Part shown: positions 8,663-16,697 of the stretch, piece after piece
How the letters are laid out: the number at the start of each line of letters is the position of its first letter
Position numbering within the stretch: the stretch's first letter is position 1
Notes under the pieces: model-generated
Databases searched by the model: none
The model's input: the letters and a program-made list of their open reading frames with translations, nothing else
What the model was told of the DNA's origin: nothing
From: Bradyrhizobium sp. CCGE-LA001
Lineage (GTDB): Bacteria; Pseudomonadota; Alphaproteobacteria; Rhizobiales; Xanthobacteraceae
Assembly: GCF_000296215.2 (NCBI RefSeq)
Contig: NZ_CP013949.1
Coordinates: 4,085,501-4,149,500 of the forward strand
Reading direction: 5' to 3'
DNA length: 64,000 bases
Translations under genes and position numbers: made by a program

Positions 8663-10284
8663 CACTGCGCCCCCACATAGACGGCCGGCACCGACGTGCC
8701 TTCGCTGAGGGCCAGAGTCAGGATTGGATAGCCGTAATTGGTGAGCGTGAGCGCGATCATCAGGGCTACCCAGAGCCCGTGGGTGTTGAGCGCGACCGGC
8801 ACGGTTGCGGGCTGGTGCACGGCGAGCGCAAACTGGTAGGGACCTGCATCGGCCTGAGGCGCACGCATGCCGCGCGCCAGGATGACGATGAACATGATTC
8901 CGGAGGCGAGCAGGATGAAGCCGCCGATGGCCGAGAGCGTGACCGAGAGCGCCTGCGGCGCGATGGCAGGATCGCCGAAATCGAAATAGGCCATGCGGCG
9001 CGGCATGCCGAGGATGCCGACCCAGTGCCACGGGAAGGTGGTGACGATCATGCCGACGAACCAGAGCCAGAGCTGTGTGCGGATCAAGCGGAGATCGATC
9101 AGCTCGCGGCCCGTCAGATGCGGCCATAGATCATAGGCGATCGCAAAATACATGATGACGATGGCGCCGCCGAAGATGAGGTGGAAATGGCCGGTGATCC
9201 ACTGCGTGTTGTGGATCGACGCATCGAGCTGGTAGCTCATGTTGATGAGCCCGCCGGCGCCACCGAAGCCGAGCATGACGAACGAGAACGCCAGTGCCAG
9301 CATCATCGGATTGTCCCAGGGCAGGGCCCTGATCCAGCCGAACATGCCGCGCCCGCCGCGCAGGCGCGCGGCGATCTCGACCGAGGCGCAGATCGTGAAC
9401 ACGGTCAGCAGCGTCGGCAAGGCCACCAGCGCCGTGAAGGCCGAATGGATGAACTTGAAGCCGGCGCCGACCTGCGGATCGGCGAAGGTGTGGTGCATGC
9501 CGATCGGCATCGCGACCACCAGGAACAGGATGAAGGAGATCCGCGCCATGCTGTCGGAATAAACCCGGCCGCCGATCGCGCGTGGCACGATTGTGTAATA
9601 AGCGATGTAGGTCGGCATCAGCCAGAAATAGACGATGGCGTGCAGCGTCCAGGAGAAGAACACGCGGGCAAGACCGGCGTCGATCGTGCTCTTTAGCCCC
9701 GCAGCGACCGGAATGATCTGGAGCAGCAGCTCGAGCGCGGCGCCGACCGCAGTCCAGGCCCACAAATACGAGCCCGCGACATTGGCGAACATGGCGAGCG
9801 GCACCGGCGCGCCGGGATTTGCCTTGCGCCAGACGCGCAGATTGACTGACATCAGCGCGACCCAGATCCACGAGCCGACGACGACCAGCACGACGCCGAC
9901 ATAGTAGAACACATTGCCGATCAGCGGCGGATAGAAGGTGTAGAGCACCGAGGCGCGGCCAAGCGCGATCGGAATCACCGCCATGACGCTGCCGGCGACG
10001 ATCAGCCAGAATCCGGCCCAGGCCCAGCGCACGCCGACCAGGCGCTGCTGCAGCGCGGATTCGCTGATGGCGTAGCCAAAGCCCATCGCGACGAGCGTCG
10101 GGAAGACATAGCCCATCACCGTGCCGTGCGCGGTGAGCGAGCGGTAATAGAGCTCGGGGTTTGAGAGCCAGATGCCGATCGGGCTTCGGATGAACATCTG
10201 CCAGGCGCCGAGCGCGAGGGCGATGCCGAACACCGCGAAGGCCAGCCAGAAATGGGCGAGGATGAGCTTCCTATTGACCAACAC
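8662..10284 (-). CDS. B-family (ba3-like) haem-copper oxidase subunit I
   Basis: Catalytic subunit of a terminal oxidase (540 residues, about 13 hydrophobic segments). Metal-site residues are visible: a low-spin haem ligand in SLTAHGTVMGY (His near residue 53), the CuB and cross-linked Tyr pair in LHAIVYFW (H-x3-Y), the CuB histidines in GMHHTF, and the haem ligands in TGHFHLIFGG. The HAIVY spacing and the sequence around it match the Thermus ba3-type B family rather than aa3 or cbb3 oxidases. It reduces oxygen to water in the inner membrane and pumps protons through a K-type channel, by family knowledge. It overlaps subunit II by 14 bases upstream and the cytochrome gene downstream. Confidence 0.93.
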   Translation of the reverse strand: MLVNRKLILAHFWLAFAVFGIALALGAWQMFIRSPIGIWLSNPELYYRSLTAHGTVMGYVFPTLVAMGFGYAISESALQQRLVGVRWAWAGFWLIVAGSVMAVIPIALGRASVLYTFYPPLIGNVFYYVGVVLVVVGSWIWVALMSVNLRVWRKANPGAPVPLAMFANVAGSYLWAWTAVGAALELLLQIIPVAAGLKSTIDAGLARVFFSWTLHAIVYFWLMPTYIAYYTIVPRAIGGRVYSDSMARISFILFLVVAMPIGMHHTFADPQVGAGFKFIHSAFTALVALPTLLTVFTICASVEIAARLRGGRGMFGWIRALPWDNPMMLALAFSFVMLGFGGAGGLINMSYQLDASIHNTQWITGHFHLIFGGAIVIMYFAIAYDLWPHLTGRELIDLRLIRTQLWLWFVGMIVTTFPWHWVGILGMPRRMAYFDFGDPAIAPQALSVTLSAIGGFILLASGIMFIVILARGMRAPQADAGPYQFALAVHQPATVPVALNTHGLWVALMIALTLTNYGYPILTLALSEGTSVPAVYVGAQ

Positions 10285-10834
10285 AGCTCAGCCTCCCGCC
10301 ACCCTTCGCACGTCCCGCGAATTCGGTCTTGTCGATCACCTTGACCTTGCCCCACATGCCCTCGTGGCCGAAGGAGCAAAACTCCTGGCAGGGCATCAGA
10401 TAGTCGCCAGCCTTCGCAAAGCGCATGGGCTGCTCGGAGATATAGCCCGGCACCAGCATGGTGTTGACGTTGGTCCCCTGGATCAGGATGCCGTGCACGA
10501 CGTCGGCGCTGGTGGCGCGCAACGTGATCGGCGTGTCGTTCGGCACCAGGATGCAGGCGGGCGTGAAGGAATATTGCTGGCCGATCGCGCGCACCGTCAC
10601 ATTGCCGTTGGCTTCCAGCACGCTTCCGAGATTGCTCTCGACGAATTCGCCGGACAGATGCAGGCGCGATGGATCGATGGTCTCGACGCGCGGCTGCGGC
10701 ATGGTCGCACGATGGATGCCCGCAAATGCGGCGAGCAGGGCCATCATCACGATGATGATCACGGCAATGGTGGCCCAGCGGCGTTCGACGCGAGCCGCGA
10801 CCTCGGCGCTGCCATGGGTCTCCTCGGCACTCAT
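10271..10834 (-). CDS. Haem-copper oxidase subunit II with CuA site
   Basis: Subunit II of the B-family oxidase (187 residues). One N-terminal transmembrane helix (about residues 20-42, WATIAVIIIVMMALLAAFAGI) carries a periplasmic cupredoxin domain. The CuA ligands are complete: the upstream His in ADVVHGILI and the loop CQEFCSFGHEGMW (Cys, Glu, Cys, His, Met). A single membrane helix, rather than the two of aa3 enzymes, fits the ba3 type. An in-frame start exists further upstream, but ATG 10834 overlaps the stop of the small upstream gene as ATGA, so I use it. Electrons should enter here from the operon's cytochromes. Confidence 0.92.
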   Translation of the reverse strand: MSAEETHGSAEVAARVERRWATIAVIIIVMMALLAAFAGIHRATMPQPRVETIDPSRLHLSGEFVESNLGSVLEANGNVTVRAIGQQYSFTPACILVPNDTPITLRATSADVVHGILIQGTNVNTMLVPGYISEQPMRFAKAGDYLMPCQEFCSFGHEGMWGKVKVIDKTEFAGRAKGGGRLSCVGQ

Positions 10835-11007
10835 TGCAGCGATCCGCGCGGCAGGAAGACGAACAGGTAGAACGCAAACCACATTGCGACCACGCAGGCC
10901 GTGGCAATGCCGGCGAGCACGACCGCCCCAGACGGGCCTTGCGCGACGACTTCCTCGACGGCCTGGTCGGCGGCAGCCGGGCTGGTCGGCGGATCGGAAT
11001 TGATCAT
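10831..11007 (-). CDS. 58-residue IIa-like oxidase peptide
   Basis: Short gene, easily missed. It encodes a 58-residue protein beginning MINSDPPTSPAAADQ and ending FLPRGSLQ. It has one transmembrane helix (about residues 28-52, AVVLAGIATACVVAMWFAFYLF) after a polar N-terminus. The stop codon overlaps the ATG of subunit II (ATGA), and the start lies 7 bases after the stop of the trihaem cytochrome gene, with GAGG just upstream. Size, topology and place match the small subunit IIa of ba3 oxidases, which supplies the helix missing from subunit II. The sequence itself is not conserved enough for me to name it with certainty. Confidence 0.75.
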   Translation of the reverse strand: MINSDPPTSPAAADQAVEEVVAQGPSGAVVLAGIATACVVAMWFAFYLFVFLPRGSLQ

Positions 11008-11014
11008 GGCAGCC

Positions 11015-12256
11015 TCATTTCAGCGGAGCGGCGCGCAGTTCGTTGGCTTCGCGCGCCGAAACCGGCGTGCCGCGATTGCCCCAGGCGGTTCGGATATAGG
11101 AGACGACGGCAGCGACCTCGTTGTCGGAGAGGAGGCCTGCGAAGGGCGGCATGCCGTACGGCATCGGATTGCCCTTGGTGCCCGGCGGATAGCCGCCATT
11201 GAGCACCATGCGGATCGGATTGACCGCGGACTGCATCTCGATCGACTGGTTGTTGGCAAGGGGCGGCCAGTGCGGCGGCTTGCCTTCGCCTTGCGCGCCA
11301 TGGCAGCTGGCGCACTGCTTGTCATAAACGGCCTTGCCGAGGCTGATCAGCAGACTGCTCTCGGTGGTCGGCAGCGTCGTCCGCGCCGGCGGCGGAGGCG
11401 AGGGCTCCGAGATGCTCTTGAGGTACACGGCCATCGCCCGGGTGTCCTCGTCAGTGAGATATTGCAGGCTGTTGTGCACGACCTCCGCCATCGGACCATA
11501 GACCACGCCCCGCATGGAAACGCCGGTCTGGAGCAGGTCGGTGATGTCCTTGATGCTCCAGTCGCCGAGCCCGGCTTCACGATTAGACGTCAGCGAGGGC
11601 GCGTACCAGTTCTGCATCGGGATCAGGCCGCCCTTGAAGGCCTCCGATTGCGAGGTGCCGCCGAGCGCGTTGATCGGCGAATGGCACATGCCGCAATGGC
11701 CGAGACCCTCGACTAGATAGGCGCCGCGATTCCATTCCTCCGATTTTTTCGGATCCGGCTTGAACTCGCCCTCGGTGAAAAACAGCGTGCGCCAGCCGAG
11801 GATGAGTTGGCGGTTGTCATAGGGAAAGCGCAGCTCGTGCGGCTTGTTCTTCTGGTTCACAGGCGGGATCGAGCGCAAATAGGCGTAGATCGCATCGCTG
11901 TCGGCGCGCGTGACCTTGGTGTAGGACGCGAACGGCATCGCCGGATAGATCAGCCCGCCGTCGGGGAAGCGGCCGCTGTGCATGGTCTTGTAGAAATCGT
12001 CCGCGCTCCATCTGCCGATGCCGGTATCCGGATCTGGCGTGATGTTGGACGTGTAGAGCGTGCCGAACGGCGTCGGCATAGCGCGGCCGCCCGCGAACAG
12101 GCGGCCTTCCGGCGCGGTATGGCAGGCGGTGCAGTCGCCAGCGCGCGCGAGATATTCGCCGCGTGCGATGACATCGCTGCTTCTGTCCTGCGCATGAGTC
12201 GTCGTCGTGAGTGCGGCGAGAGCAAGGAGTGCAAACGGCAGTTTCGAGCCCATCAT
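11015..12256 (-). CDS. Secreted trihaem cytochrome c
   Basis: Periplasmic cytochrome with three haem-binding sites: CTACH (about residues 42-46), CGMCH (about 188-192) and CASCH (about 316-320); 413 residues. A signal peptide is clear (KLPFALLALAALTTTTHAQ). Domain layout and motifs such as GRAMPTPFGTLYTSNITPDPDTGIG are those of the cytochrome subunits of membrane alcohol and gluconate dehydrogenases, but no dehydrogenase flavin or PQQ subunit is encoded nearby. Its place directly before the oxidase subunits suggests it feeds the CuA site. The start could be either of two consecutive ATGs. Donor unknown. Confidence 0.88.
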   Translation of the reverse strand: MMGSKLPFALLALAALTTTTHAQDRSSDVIARGEYLARAGDCTACHTAPEGRLFAGGRAMPTPFGTLYTSNITPDPDTGIGRWSADDFYKTMHSGRFPDGGLIYPAMPFASYTKVTRADSDAIYAYLRSIPPVNQKNKPHELRFPYDNRQLILGWRTLFFTEGEFKPDPKKSEEWNRGAYLVEGLGHCGMCHSPINALGGTSQSEAFKGGLIPMQNWYAPSLTSNREAGLGDWSIKDITDLLQTGVSMRGVVYGPMAEVVHNSLQYLTDEDTRAMAVYLKSISEPSPPPPARTTLPTTESSLLISLGKAVYDKQCASCHGAQGEGKPPHWPPLANNQSIEMQSAVNPIRMVLNGGYPPGTKGNPMPYGMPPFAGLLSDNEVAAVVSYIRTAWGNRGTPVSAREANELRAAPLK

Positions 12257-12264
12257 CCGCCTCG

Positions 12265-12972
12265 TCAGTTGGGCTGGCTACCGCAGCCGAACGGCAGCGC
12301 GTAAGTGCCTTTCGGGACGGGGGCCGGATTGGCCGGCGCCGGCCGTGTCGCAAGCCAAGCCGAAACAGCAGTGACATCGGCCTCGGTCAGATGACCGGCG
12401 ACGAGCTGCATGCAGTCGGGCGACTTCGCGGTGCGGGTACCGTAGCGCCAGGCGCCAAGCTGCGCGCTGACATAGGCGGCGCGGAGGCCGAGCAGGCCTG
12501 GGATGCCCGGCTGCATCCCGGTAAGCGCAGGCCCATGGCAACTCACGCACGCCGGAATGTTGCGGTTGGCATCGCCGCTGGTGGCGAGCGACTCTCCCAG
12601 CGCGAGCACGTCCTTGCTGACCTCGCTCGGCGCCGGTGGCGGCAGCGGCGGATGCTCGCTGGCGAAATATTCCGCCATCGCCTCCAGATAGGGATCGGGC
12701 AGAAACTCCAGCAGATAATTCATCGGCGGATATTTCCGCCGGCCGCTGCGGAAGGCCAGGAGCTGGTTATAGAGATAGCCGGCCGGCTTGCCGGCCAGCC
12801 GCGGAAAATAAACGTCACTGGTGCCTTCGCCCTTGTTGCCGTGACAGGGCGTACAGGCCTCGACCCGCGCCGCCATCGTATCCGGTGGCTGGTTGGCTGT
12901 TTGAGCGGCCGCACCCTCAATGGCAGCCAAGGTGATGATCACGGCGACTGACGCCGCGGCGCGAGCGAACAA
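12265..12972 (-). CDS. Secreted dihaem cytochrome c, first gene of the oxidase operon
   Basis: Dihaem cytochrome with CTPCH and CVSCH sites separated by about 97 residues, in the cytochrome c4-like arrangement. The open frame extends to 13152, but its first 60 residues do not look like a secreted protein. A TTG at 12972 follows GGAGG at 9 bases and starts a good signal peptide (LFARAAASVAVIITLAAIEGAAAQ), giving 235 residues; I use that start with moderate confidence. It ends 8 bases before the trihaem cytochrome gene. With the other two cytochromes it makes seven haem c sites in one oxidase operon. Confidence 0.82.
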   Translation of the reverse strand: MFARAAASVAVIITLAAIEGAAAQTANQPPDTMAARVEACTPCHGNKGEGTSDVYFPRLAGKPAGYLYNQLLAFRSGRRKYPPMNYLLEFLPDPYLEAMAEYFASEHPPLPPPAPSEVSKDVLALGESLATSGDANRNIPACVSCHGPALTGMQPGIPGLLGLRAAYVSAQLGAWRYGTRTAKSPDCMQLVAGHLTEADVTAVSAWLATRPAPANPAPVPKGTYALPFGCGSQPN

Positions 12973-13189
12973 TTTCGTCGCCCTCCACAATGTTGGTCCA
13001 GTTGATTCCAGAGCGCAACGTAAGGCGGCATTATTGCGCCAATATGGTCCCGCGCAAGATCGGTCACGCGCGAGGACGTTTGGTCGCGGTATCCGCATCC
13101 GCGCTTCCGATCGAATTCGACAAAACTTGGGTGCTTTCTGAAAACCGAGCAAAACGCTGCAGCCTCGCGACAGGACCTGCCCGAGCTTT

Positions 13190-13740
13190 GCTTCGTCATC
13201 TCACCCTCCTTGTCAGAGGGCGCAGGGAAGACCGGGTGCCGGCTGGGCACCCACGGTCCACTGTGCGAAAGCGTGTGCTTTACAAGATTGCACAGCGGCA
13301 TACAGGTGAAGCCAAGCGACCGGCCTTCCCTGCGCAGTGGTTTGACGGCTTATGCCGAGCTCTCCCCGGGGAGCGATGCACTATTGCCCCCGTCGTCTTG
13401 CGGATGATCGATGTGCGCGCCCGGTTGGGCACGATACATCACCGCAAGACTTGACGCACAGGCCCCGGGCGTCAGGACGACACGGTTTTGCCGTACGCCG
13501 ATAGCACCTGTCGTTGGCGCGACGCGATCGCTCACGGTTGCCCCGCCCTGCAATTGCGATCGCGCCGGTGCTGCCAGCGCCCACCACGGCCCATCCCGCG
13601 TTCGTGACGATCGCGATACGCCCCTCTGACTGGGATGAGGTGGCGCAAGAATGCGACAAACCAGAAATTCTGTAAAGCCGAATATTTTGTTCCGGTCCGG
13701 TTGACCCGTGCCTAGCGTGTTTTGCCCGACGGAAAATACA
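13190..13740. repeat. Decayed Bradyrhizobium dispersed repeat in the 12973-13912 gap
   Basis: The gap between the oxidase operon and the mscS-like gene holds no convincing gene. This part carries stretches that I recall as a widely dispersed Bradyrhizobium repeat often mis-annotated as small hypothetical proteins. In one + frame (13411-13629) it reads MCAPGWARYITARLDAQAPG and VRTTRFCRTPIAPVVGATR; in a minus frame it reads EGRIAIVTNAGW. The block begins near GAGGGCGCAGGGAAGACCGG and ends near AAATATTTTGTTCCGG read on one strand or the other. The reading frames are a by-product of the repeat. Between 12973 and 13190 I see only the presumed operon promoter; no FixK or FNR type TTG-N8-CAA box was found there. 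Confidence 0.6.
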
Positions 13741-13754
13741 AGGGCTTGTAGGCT

Positions 13755-13831
13755 GTAGCCCGGACGAGCGGGCAGCGACATCCTGGGATTCCGCAATGGT
13801 CCCGGGTCTCGCTGCGCTTACCCGGGCTACG
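13755..13831. repeat. Palindromic intergenic repeat (GTAGCCCGG type)
   Basis: Imperfect inverted repeat: left arm GTAGCCCGGACGAGCGG with CAGCGACATCCTGGGA, right arm TCCCGGGTCTCGCTGCGCTT with ACCCGGGCTACG. I recall this as another abundant Bradyrhizobium intergenic family. It stands directly next to the larger decayed repeat and upstream of the mscS-like gene. Confidence 0.7.
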
Positions 13832-13912
13832 CGACCGGTTCCACAGCGGTCGGCACCGGGATCATTTTGCTTCGTTGCGGGTTCTCTCCGGATTGTCCGC
13901 GCGGGAGCTGCC

Positions 13913-14689
13913 ATGACCATCAATTTCGACACGCTGAAAGCATCGCTGGTCCTGTATGGCCTGAACGCGATCTATGCGATCCTCCTGCTTGCAATCGGCT
14001 GGTATCTGTCCGGCGCGATGCAGCGTTTCGTCACGCGCCTGCTAAGCGTCACGCACCGCGTCGACCCGCTCGTGACGCTGTTCGTGGGCAGCCTCGCGCG
14101 CTACGGCGTCCTTGCCGTGGTCGGCATCGCCGTGCTTCAGCTGTTCGGCATTCAAACGGCAAGCCTTGTCGCCGTGCTCGGCGCGACGTCACTCGCCATT
14201 GGCCTCGCGCTCCAGGGCACGCTCTCCAATCTCGCCGCCGGCGTGATGCTACTGCTGTTCCGGCCCTTCCATATCGGGGACGAGGTCGAGGTCGCCGGCA
14301 AGGCGGGGAAGGTCAGGTCGCTCTCGCTGTTCATGACCGAGCTGGTGGCGCCCGACAACACGCAGATCCTGTTGCCGAACGGACAGGTGTGGGGTGCCGC
14401 GATCATCAACCGCAGCGCCTATCCCGGCACGGGCGAGGTCAAGGTGACGTTTCCGGTCAGGGCCGGCGCGGCCAATGCGTTGGCTGGCCAAATCCTGAAA
14501 GAGCTGCGCGATGATCCTCGCATCGCCGAGGGAGGCACGCCTTCGGTCAATGTGTCGAAGGTGATTGCTACTGATCCCGCAACCCCTGTCGTTGAGTTGA
14601 CGGTGAGCGCGAAGGTGAAGCCGTCCGACGCCGATGCCGTCAAGCAGCGTGTGCTCGATCATGCGAGCGCACTGCTCGCGGCGGCGTGA
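13913..14689 (+). CDS. Small-conductance mechanosensitive channel (MscS family)
   Basis: A 258-residue MscS-type channel that releases solutes on hypo-osmotic shock. Three transmembrane helices are visible (about residues 11-33, 52-74 and 77-106). The pore helix TM3 has the Gly/Ala pattern AVLGATSLAIGLALQGTLSNLAAG. The beta domain follows (LFRPFHIGDEVEVAG, LVAPDNTQILLPNGQVWG), and then the alpha-beta vestibule domain. The open frame extends to 13796, but that part lies in the palindromic repeat; the ATG at 13913 starts the protein just before the first helix. It is convergent with cinA. Length is near that of the compact E. coli MscS (286). Confidence 0.93.
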   Translation: MTINFDTLKASLVLYGLNAIYAILLLAIGWYLSGAMQRFVTRLLSVTHRVDPLVTLFVGSLARYGVLAVVGIAVLQLFGIQTASLVAVLGATSLAIGLALQGTLSNLAAGVMLLLFRPFHIGDEVEVAGKAGKVRSLSLFMTELVAPDNTQILLPNGQVWGAAIINRSAYPGTGEVKVTFPVRAGAANALAGQILKELRDDPRIAEGGTPSVNVSKVIATDPATPVVELTVSAKVKPSDADAVKQRVLDHASALLAAA

Positions 14690-14695
14690 GACGAT

Positions 14696-15304
14696 TCACC
14701 CCCGCGGCGAACGCGGCGGCCGGCGCTTCACGGCGTGCCGGCGCGGCGAGCGGGTGACGCGGGGGCGCAGGCGGCTTGCGGCGGCGGGGCGCGGCTTGGC
14801 CTGGGCTTGCGGGCCGCGGGCCAGGTCCAGCAGCATGCGCAGCGCCTCGACCACGGAGCGGGCGCGCACGGCGCTGCGGCCGATCGCGCCGAACCGCTGC
14901 TCGCGATGGATGATGCGGCCATCGCGCGCGGCTGCGGCGAAATGCACGAGGCCGACCGGCTTGCCGGGCGTGGCGCCGCCGGGGCCGGCAATGCCGGTGA
15001 TGGCGACGGCAAGATCGACATCGGCGCGCTCCAGCGCGCCGATCGCCATCGCGGTGGCGGTCTCCTTGCTGACAGCGCCGAAATTTGTGAGCGTGCTGGC
15101 CTCGACCCCGAGCATCGCGCGCTTGGCATCGTTGGAATAGGTGACGAAGCCGCGATCGATCACATCCGAAGAGCCGGGAATGTCGGTCAGCGCGCCCGCG
15201 ACGAGACCGCCGGTGCAGGACTCCGCCGTGGCGATCGTCAGCTTGCGCATCCGGCACAGATCGAGCAGCGAGCGGGAGAGGGCGCGTGCGTCGCTGCCGC
15301 CCAT
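14696..15304 (-). CDS. CinA C-terminal domain protein (nicotinamide-nucleotide amidase type)
   Basis: Stand-alone CinA C-terminal domain (PncC type), which deamidates nicotinamide mononucleotide in pyridine-nucleotide recycling. Marks are TIATAESCTGGLVAGALTD (about residues 23-41), the Ser/Thr/Lys region GAVSKETA, and GIAGPGGATPGKPVG (about 103-117). The family domain ends near residue 165. The last ~37 residues are an unusual Arg/Pro/Ala-rich basic tail (SRLRPRVTRSPRRHAVKRRP). It lies 3 bases after ispDF on the same strand and is probably co-transcribed, a common alphaproteobacterial pair. Enzymatic assignment is by homology. Confidence 0.9.
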   Translation of the reverse strand: MGGSDARALSRSLLDLCRMRKLTIATAESCTGGLVAGALTDIPGSSDVIDRGFVTYSNDAKRAMLGVEASTLTNFGAVSKETATAMAIGALERADVDLAVAITGIAGPGGATPGKPVGLVHFAAAARDGRIIHREQRFGAIGRSAVRARSVVEALRMLLDLARGPQAQAKPRPAAASRLRPRVTRSPRRHAVKRRPPRSPRG

Positions 15305-15307
15305 GGC

Positions 15308-16498
15308 CTAGACGCCCCAGGGAAGGCGAATGGTGGCGCTCGCGGTGGCCGCAATGCCTTCCTCGCGGCCGGTGAAGCCGAGCCGCTCGCTGGTGGTCGC
15401 CTTCACCGCGACGCGCGAGATGTCGACGCCGGAGATCTCGGCGACGCGGGCGCGCAGGGTGTCGCGCAACGGTCCGATCTTCGGCCGCTCGCAGATCAGC
15501 GTCACCTCGAGATTGGCGACACGACCGCCGCGCGCCGTGACGCGCTCGATGGCGTATTTCAGGAACTGGTCGGAGGAGGCACCCTTCCACTTCGCATCGC
15601 TCGGCGGAAAGTGCGAGCCGATGTCGCCGTCGGCGAGCGCGCCGAGAATGGCGTCGACCAGAGCATGCAGGCCGACATCGCCATCGGAATGGGCGAGGAA
15701 GCCTTTGTTGTGCGGGACACGCACGCCGCAGATCATGACGTGGTCGCCTTCGCCGAAAGCGTGCACGTCATAGCCGGTGCCGGTCCTGATGTCGCCGAGC
15801 TGGGCAGCCAGGCGGGCTTCCTCGCGCACGAAATCCTCGGGAGTGGTGAGCTTCATATTGGCAACATCGCCTTCAAAAGTTGCAACCGTCAATCCTGCCC
15901 ATTCGGCAATGGCGGCATCGTCGGTGAAATCCGAGCGCCCGTCCTTCGCCGCACGACGATGCGCCTCGAGGATGACGTCGAAACGAAAGGATTGCGGCGT
16001 CTGCGCGATTCGCAGCCGCGCGCGGTCCGGCGTGCCCTCGACATGGCCGTTCTCGCCGGTGAGCTTGATCGTGTCGGTGACGGCAATGGCGGGAATGGCG
16101 GCACCGGTCTGGCTCGCCGCCTCGATCGCGCGGGAGATCACGCCTTCAGATACGAAGGGCCGGGCGGCGTCGTGGATCAGCACGATGTCGGGCTTGTGCT
16201 TGGCGAGCGCTTCGAGGCCGGCCAGCACCGAGGCCTGGCGGGTGGCGCCGCCATTGGTAGGCGGCTCGTGCTTGAGCCCTGCGACCGCGGCCGTGAACAC
16301 GGCGCTGTCGTCGGGGTTCACCACCGGCTGCACCACGGATACTTCAGGGTGGCGGCTGAAGGCTTCCATGGCGCGATAGATCACGGGCACGCCGCCGATC
16401 TCGCGATATTGCTTGGGACCACCGGCACCGGCGCGCAAGCCACGCCCGGCTGCGACGAGGACGACCGCGGTGCGTTGTGATTTCGCCATAGGACTCAA
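15308..16498 (-). CDS. ispDF: Bifunctional IspD/IspF isoprenoid enzyme
   Basis: Fused enzyme of the MEP isoprenoid pathway (396 residues). The N-terminal half (to about residue 230) is 2-C-methyl-D-erythritol 4-phosphate cytidylyltransferase, with the nucleotide loop [19 protein letters not shown]. The C-terminal half (about 237-396) is 2-C-methyl-D-erythritol 2,4-cyclodiphosphate synthase, with the metal motif GTGYDVHAF and the later [20 protein letters not shown]. The fusion is typical of Alphaproteobacteria; the intervening enzyme IspE is not in this window. The start may be Met1 or Met4. It is divergent from dusB across a 199-base gap. Confidence 0.96.
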   Translation of the reverse strand: MSPMAKSQRTAVVLVAAGRGLRAGAGGPKQYREIGGVPVIYRAMEAFSRHPEVSVVQPVVNPDDSAVFTAAVAGLKHEPPTNGGATRQASVLAGLEALAKHKPDIVLIHDAARPFVSEGVISRAIEAASQTGAAIPAIAVTDTIKLTGENGHVEGTPDRARLRIAQTPQSFRFDVILEAHRRAAKDGRSDFTDDAAIAEWAGLTVATFEGDVANMKLTTPEDFVREEARLAAQLGDIRTGTGYDVHAFGEGDHVMICGVRVPHNKGFLAHSDGDVGLHALVDAILGALADGDIGSHFPPSDAKWKGASSDQFLKYAIERVTARGGRVANLEVTLICERPKIGPLRDTLRARVAEISGVDISRVAVKATTSERLGFTGREEGIAATASATIRLPWGV

Positions 16499-16664
16499 AT
16501 ATTCAGTTGGTGATGAAGGAGCCGGGGAGCGGGGTGATTTGACGGCATGCCTCTAGCACGGCAGGCCCGCAAAAAAAGGGGGTTTCCCCGGATTGTGGGA
16601 AACAGCATTTTGTTGCACTGCACTTGAAAGATCTGCAGAATTGTCTAAACTGTAGGCATGACGC

Positions 16665-16693
16665 TTGACTGCACAAGAATTGTGCGCAAGATA
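16665..16693 (+). promoter_or_regulatory. Candidate dusB-ntrBC promoter with NtrC site
   Basis: A -35-like TTGACT (16665-16670) and a weak -10-like AAGATA (16688-16693) are separated by 17 bases. The spacer contains GCAC-N7-GTGC (16671-16685, GCACAAGAATTGTGC), an interrupted palindrome with the half-site spacing of enteric NtrC sites. Its place between -35 and -10 would suit repression of the operon by NtrC. If this promoter is used, transcription would begin near the first candidate start codon of dusB, favouring the ATG at 16710. Confidence 0.55.
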
Positions 16694-16697
16694 GGTC

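Noticed and set aside
12973..13190. FixK/FNR box before the oxidase operon
   Set aside because: I checked for TTG-N8-CAA and found none, although the operon type would suggest oxygen control.
13411..13629. Small proteins encoded in the oxidase-mscS gap
   Set aside because: The frames coincide with a dispersed repeat and conflict with one another on both strands; no start signal or codon bias favours one.
14735..16480. A 581-codon plus-strand frame opposite cinA and ispDF
   Set aside because: Low-complexity Gly/Ala/Asp/Arg composition without family motifs, fully antisense to two certain genes.
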